In this document: positions 62,641-64,000 of the stretch, in pieces
Layout of the letters: the number at the start of each line of letters is the position of its first letter
Numbering within the stretch: position 1 is the stretch's first letter
NCBI RefSeq assembly: GCF_947179165.1
Contig: NC_077238.1
Coordinates: forward strand, 82,613,757-82,677,756
Direction of reading: 5' to 3'
From: Solanum dulcamara
Lineage: Eukaryota; Streptophyta; Magnoliopsida; Solanales; Solanaceae
Length of the DNA: 64,000 bases
Made by a program: the position numbers and the translations under genes
The notes under the pieces: model-generated
Told to the model about the DNA's origin: nothing
Database searches by the model: none
The model's input: only the letters and a program-made list of their open reading frames with translations

Positions 62641-64000
62641 TCTTGGATTCTTTCATAGTAGCGTCCGTAACGACCTAGAAAATGACTTCTGAAGCCTCGG
62701 CAGCGCTTTAGAAGGGTTTAAGAGCATTTTATTAGCGATGCAATAGCAATTAGGCAATTTTTTTCTAGTTTTTCGTGTGTGTTAGCCCACAGAATTTTAA
62801 GGTGCCGGGTGTCCGAGTTGAATTTTCTTGGAGTATTCCATAGTAGCATCCATAGCGACCTAGAGAATGACTCCAATATCCCCAATGGCGCTTTAGAGGG
62901 GTTTAGGAGCATTTTATTGGCAACGTAATAGGAATTAGGCGATTTTGCTAGTTTTTCGTATGTGTTAACCCACGGATTTTTTAGGTGTTGGGGGTCCGGG
63001 TCAAATTTTCTTGGAATATCCCATAGTAGCATCTGTAACGACCTAGTAAATAACTCCAATAGCCCCGATAGCGCTTTAGAAAGGTTTAGGAATATTTTAT
63101 TGGCGACGCAATAGGAATTAGGCTATTTTGTCAGTTTTTCGTGTGTGTTAGCACATAGATTTTTTAGGTGCCGGAGGTCCGGGTTGAATTTATTTGGATT
63201 CTTCCATAGTAGCATCCATAACGACCTAGGTAATGATTCCAGTAGCCCCGACGGCGCTTTAGAAGGGATTAGGAGCATTTTCTTGGCGATGCAGTAGGAA
63301 TTAGGTGATTTTACCTATTTTTCGAGTGTGTTAGCCCACAGATATTTTAGGTGCTGGGGCTCTGGGTCAAATTTTCTTGAATTCTTCCATAGTAGCATCC
63401 GTAACGACCTGGAGAACGACTCTAGTAGCCCCGGAGAAGCTTTAGAGGGGTTTAGGAATATTTTATTGGCAATGAAATAGGAATTAGGCAATTTGCAAGT
63501 TTTTTGTGTGTGTTAGCCCACAGATTATTTAGGTGCCGGGGGTTAAAGTAGAATTTTCTAGGATTCTTCCATAGTAGAGTCCGTAACGACCTAGGGAAAG
63601 ACTCCAGTAGCTTCGGCGGTGATTTAGAAGGGTTTAGGAGCATTTTATTGCCGACGCAATAGAAATTACTCTATTTTGCCAGTTTTTAATGTGTGTTAGC
63701 CCATAGATATTTTAGATGTCGGGGATCCGGGTTGAATTTTCTTGGATTCTTCCATTTTATCATACGTAACGACCTAGGGAACGACTCCAGTAGCCTCGTC
63801 GGTGCTTTAGAGCGGTTTAAGAGCATTTAATTGGTGACGCAATAGGAATTAGATGATTTTGCCAGTTTTTCATGTGTGTTAACCCACGAATTTTTTAGGT
63901 GCTGGGGGTCCGGGTCAAATTTTCTTAGATTCTTCCATAGTAGCATTCGTAAAGACCTAGGGAACGACTTCAGTAGCCCCGATAGTGTTTTAGTGGGCTT

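Larger units (their letters stand above)
1..64000 (+). repeat. Satellite DNA array, 183-bp monomer, head to tail throughout
   Basis: The motif AATTTTGCCAG recurs at 61, 244, 427, 610 and 793, exactly 183 bp apart, and the same register continues to the end of the window apart from small indels. All monomers point the same way; I saw no inversion and no unrelated insert. My hand-built consensus is about 48% G+C (A 39, T 56, G 50, C 38), so the plus strand is rich in T and G. It holds 11 CpG sites, one CCTAGG (AvrII) site and two CCGG (HpaII/MspI) sites per monomer, so AvrII should give a 183-bp ladder. By analogy with other nucleosome-length satellites this is probably centromeric or pericentromeric heterochromatin; a subtelomeric or knob location is equally allowed by sequence alone. 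The array runs off both ends. Confidence 0.98.
39120..64000 (+). repeat. Right domain: diverged monomer subfamily
   Basis: From about 39.12 kb the common monomer changes. GGACTCTTCC becomes GGATTCTTCC, GGGAATGACTCC becomes GGGAACGACTCC, CCCCGACGG often becomes CCCCGGCGG, TTTAGAAGGG becomes TTTAGAGGGG, and AGGCAATTTT often becomes AGGCGATTTT. Neighbouring copies differ from one another far more than in the left domain, single-base indels are common, and several monomers are truncated. About 136 monomers are present to the end of the window. I saw no near-identical HOR, only decayed long-period duplications, and no gene, transposon or unique sequence. Confidence 0.9.

Noticed and set aside
1..64000. 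CRISPR array
   Set aside because: Direct repeats are present, but the spaces between conserved motifs are themselves repeated in every unit; there are no unique spacers and no cas genes.
1..64000. CENP-B box
   Set aside because: The mammalian box needs TTCG, four bases, A, two bases, CGGG. The only near match, minus-strand TTCGACCCGGACCCC, lacks the required A and the CGGG spacing.
1..64000. G-quadruplex at CCGGGGGTCCGGG
   Set aside because: Only two runs of three or more G lie close together; the next run (in GAAGGGTTTAGG) is about 80 bases away, so four runs are not available within normal loop length.
1..64000. 5S rDNA or tRNA tandem genes
   Set aside because: I found no box A, box C or cloverleaf pattern in the monomer, and the unit does not resemble a 5S gene plus spacer.
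39120..64000. A different satellite family in the right domain
   Set aside because: The unit length, register and most motifs (CCTAGG, CATTTTATTGG, TTAGCCCACAG) are the same; it is a diverged subfamily of the same repeat.

Overview
The whole 64-kb window is one uninterrupted head-to-tail array of a satellite DNA with a 183-bp monomer, about 350 copies, all in the same orientation. I see no credible protein gene, RNA gene, transposon, CRISPR array or unique sequence in it. Long arrays of a nucleosome-sized repeat with higher-order repeats (HORs) are typical of nuclear heterochromatin, most often centromeric or pericentromeric, in plants and animals. I do not recognise the family and cannot name the organism. 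Each monomer carries GGGTTTAGG, part of the plant-type telomere heptamer, but that is weak evidence and may be chance.

The array has two domains. The left domain (1 to about 39.1 kb) is homogenised and built from HORs: three near-identical 1641-bp 9-mers at 1.4-6.3 kb; a series of related units of 16, 11, 13 and 9 monomers from 6.3 to 15.2 kb that share one boundary block; units with 4025-bp and 2737-bp periods from 17.8 to 25 kb; and a 6-mer of 1088 bp duplicated in tandem at 25.0-27.2 kb. From 28.7 to 39.1 kb the same monomer types recur at spacings close to whole multiples of 183 bp, with one 21-bp deletion.

The right domain (about 39.1-64 kb) uses a different monomer subfamily that differs at several diagnostic positions. 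Its copies are much more diverged and have more indels and truncated monomers. It is not randomly monomeric: old, decayed long-period duplications are still readable (3.62 kb, about 20 monomers; about 5.3-5.6 kb, about 30 monomers; a 4-mer pair; shorter pairs). The layout fits a young homogenised core on the left that grades into an older edge on the right.

Long open reading frames (up to 502 codons on the minus strand) are an arithmetic by-product: 183 is 61 codons and one minus-strand frame of the monomer has no stop, so tandem monomers read as an endless 61-residue repeat. Nothing suggests these are proteins. Coordinates of HOR units were derived by hand from marker motifs. Offsets are exact where two markers are quoted; domain borders are good to about one monomer.
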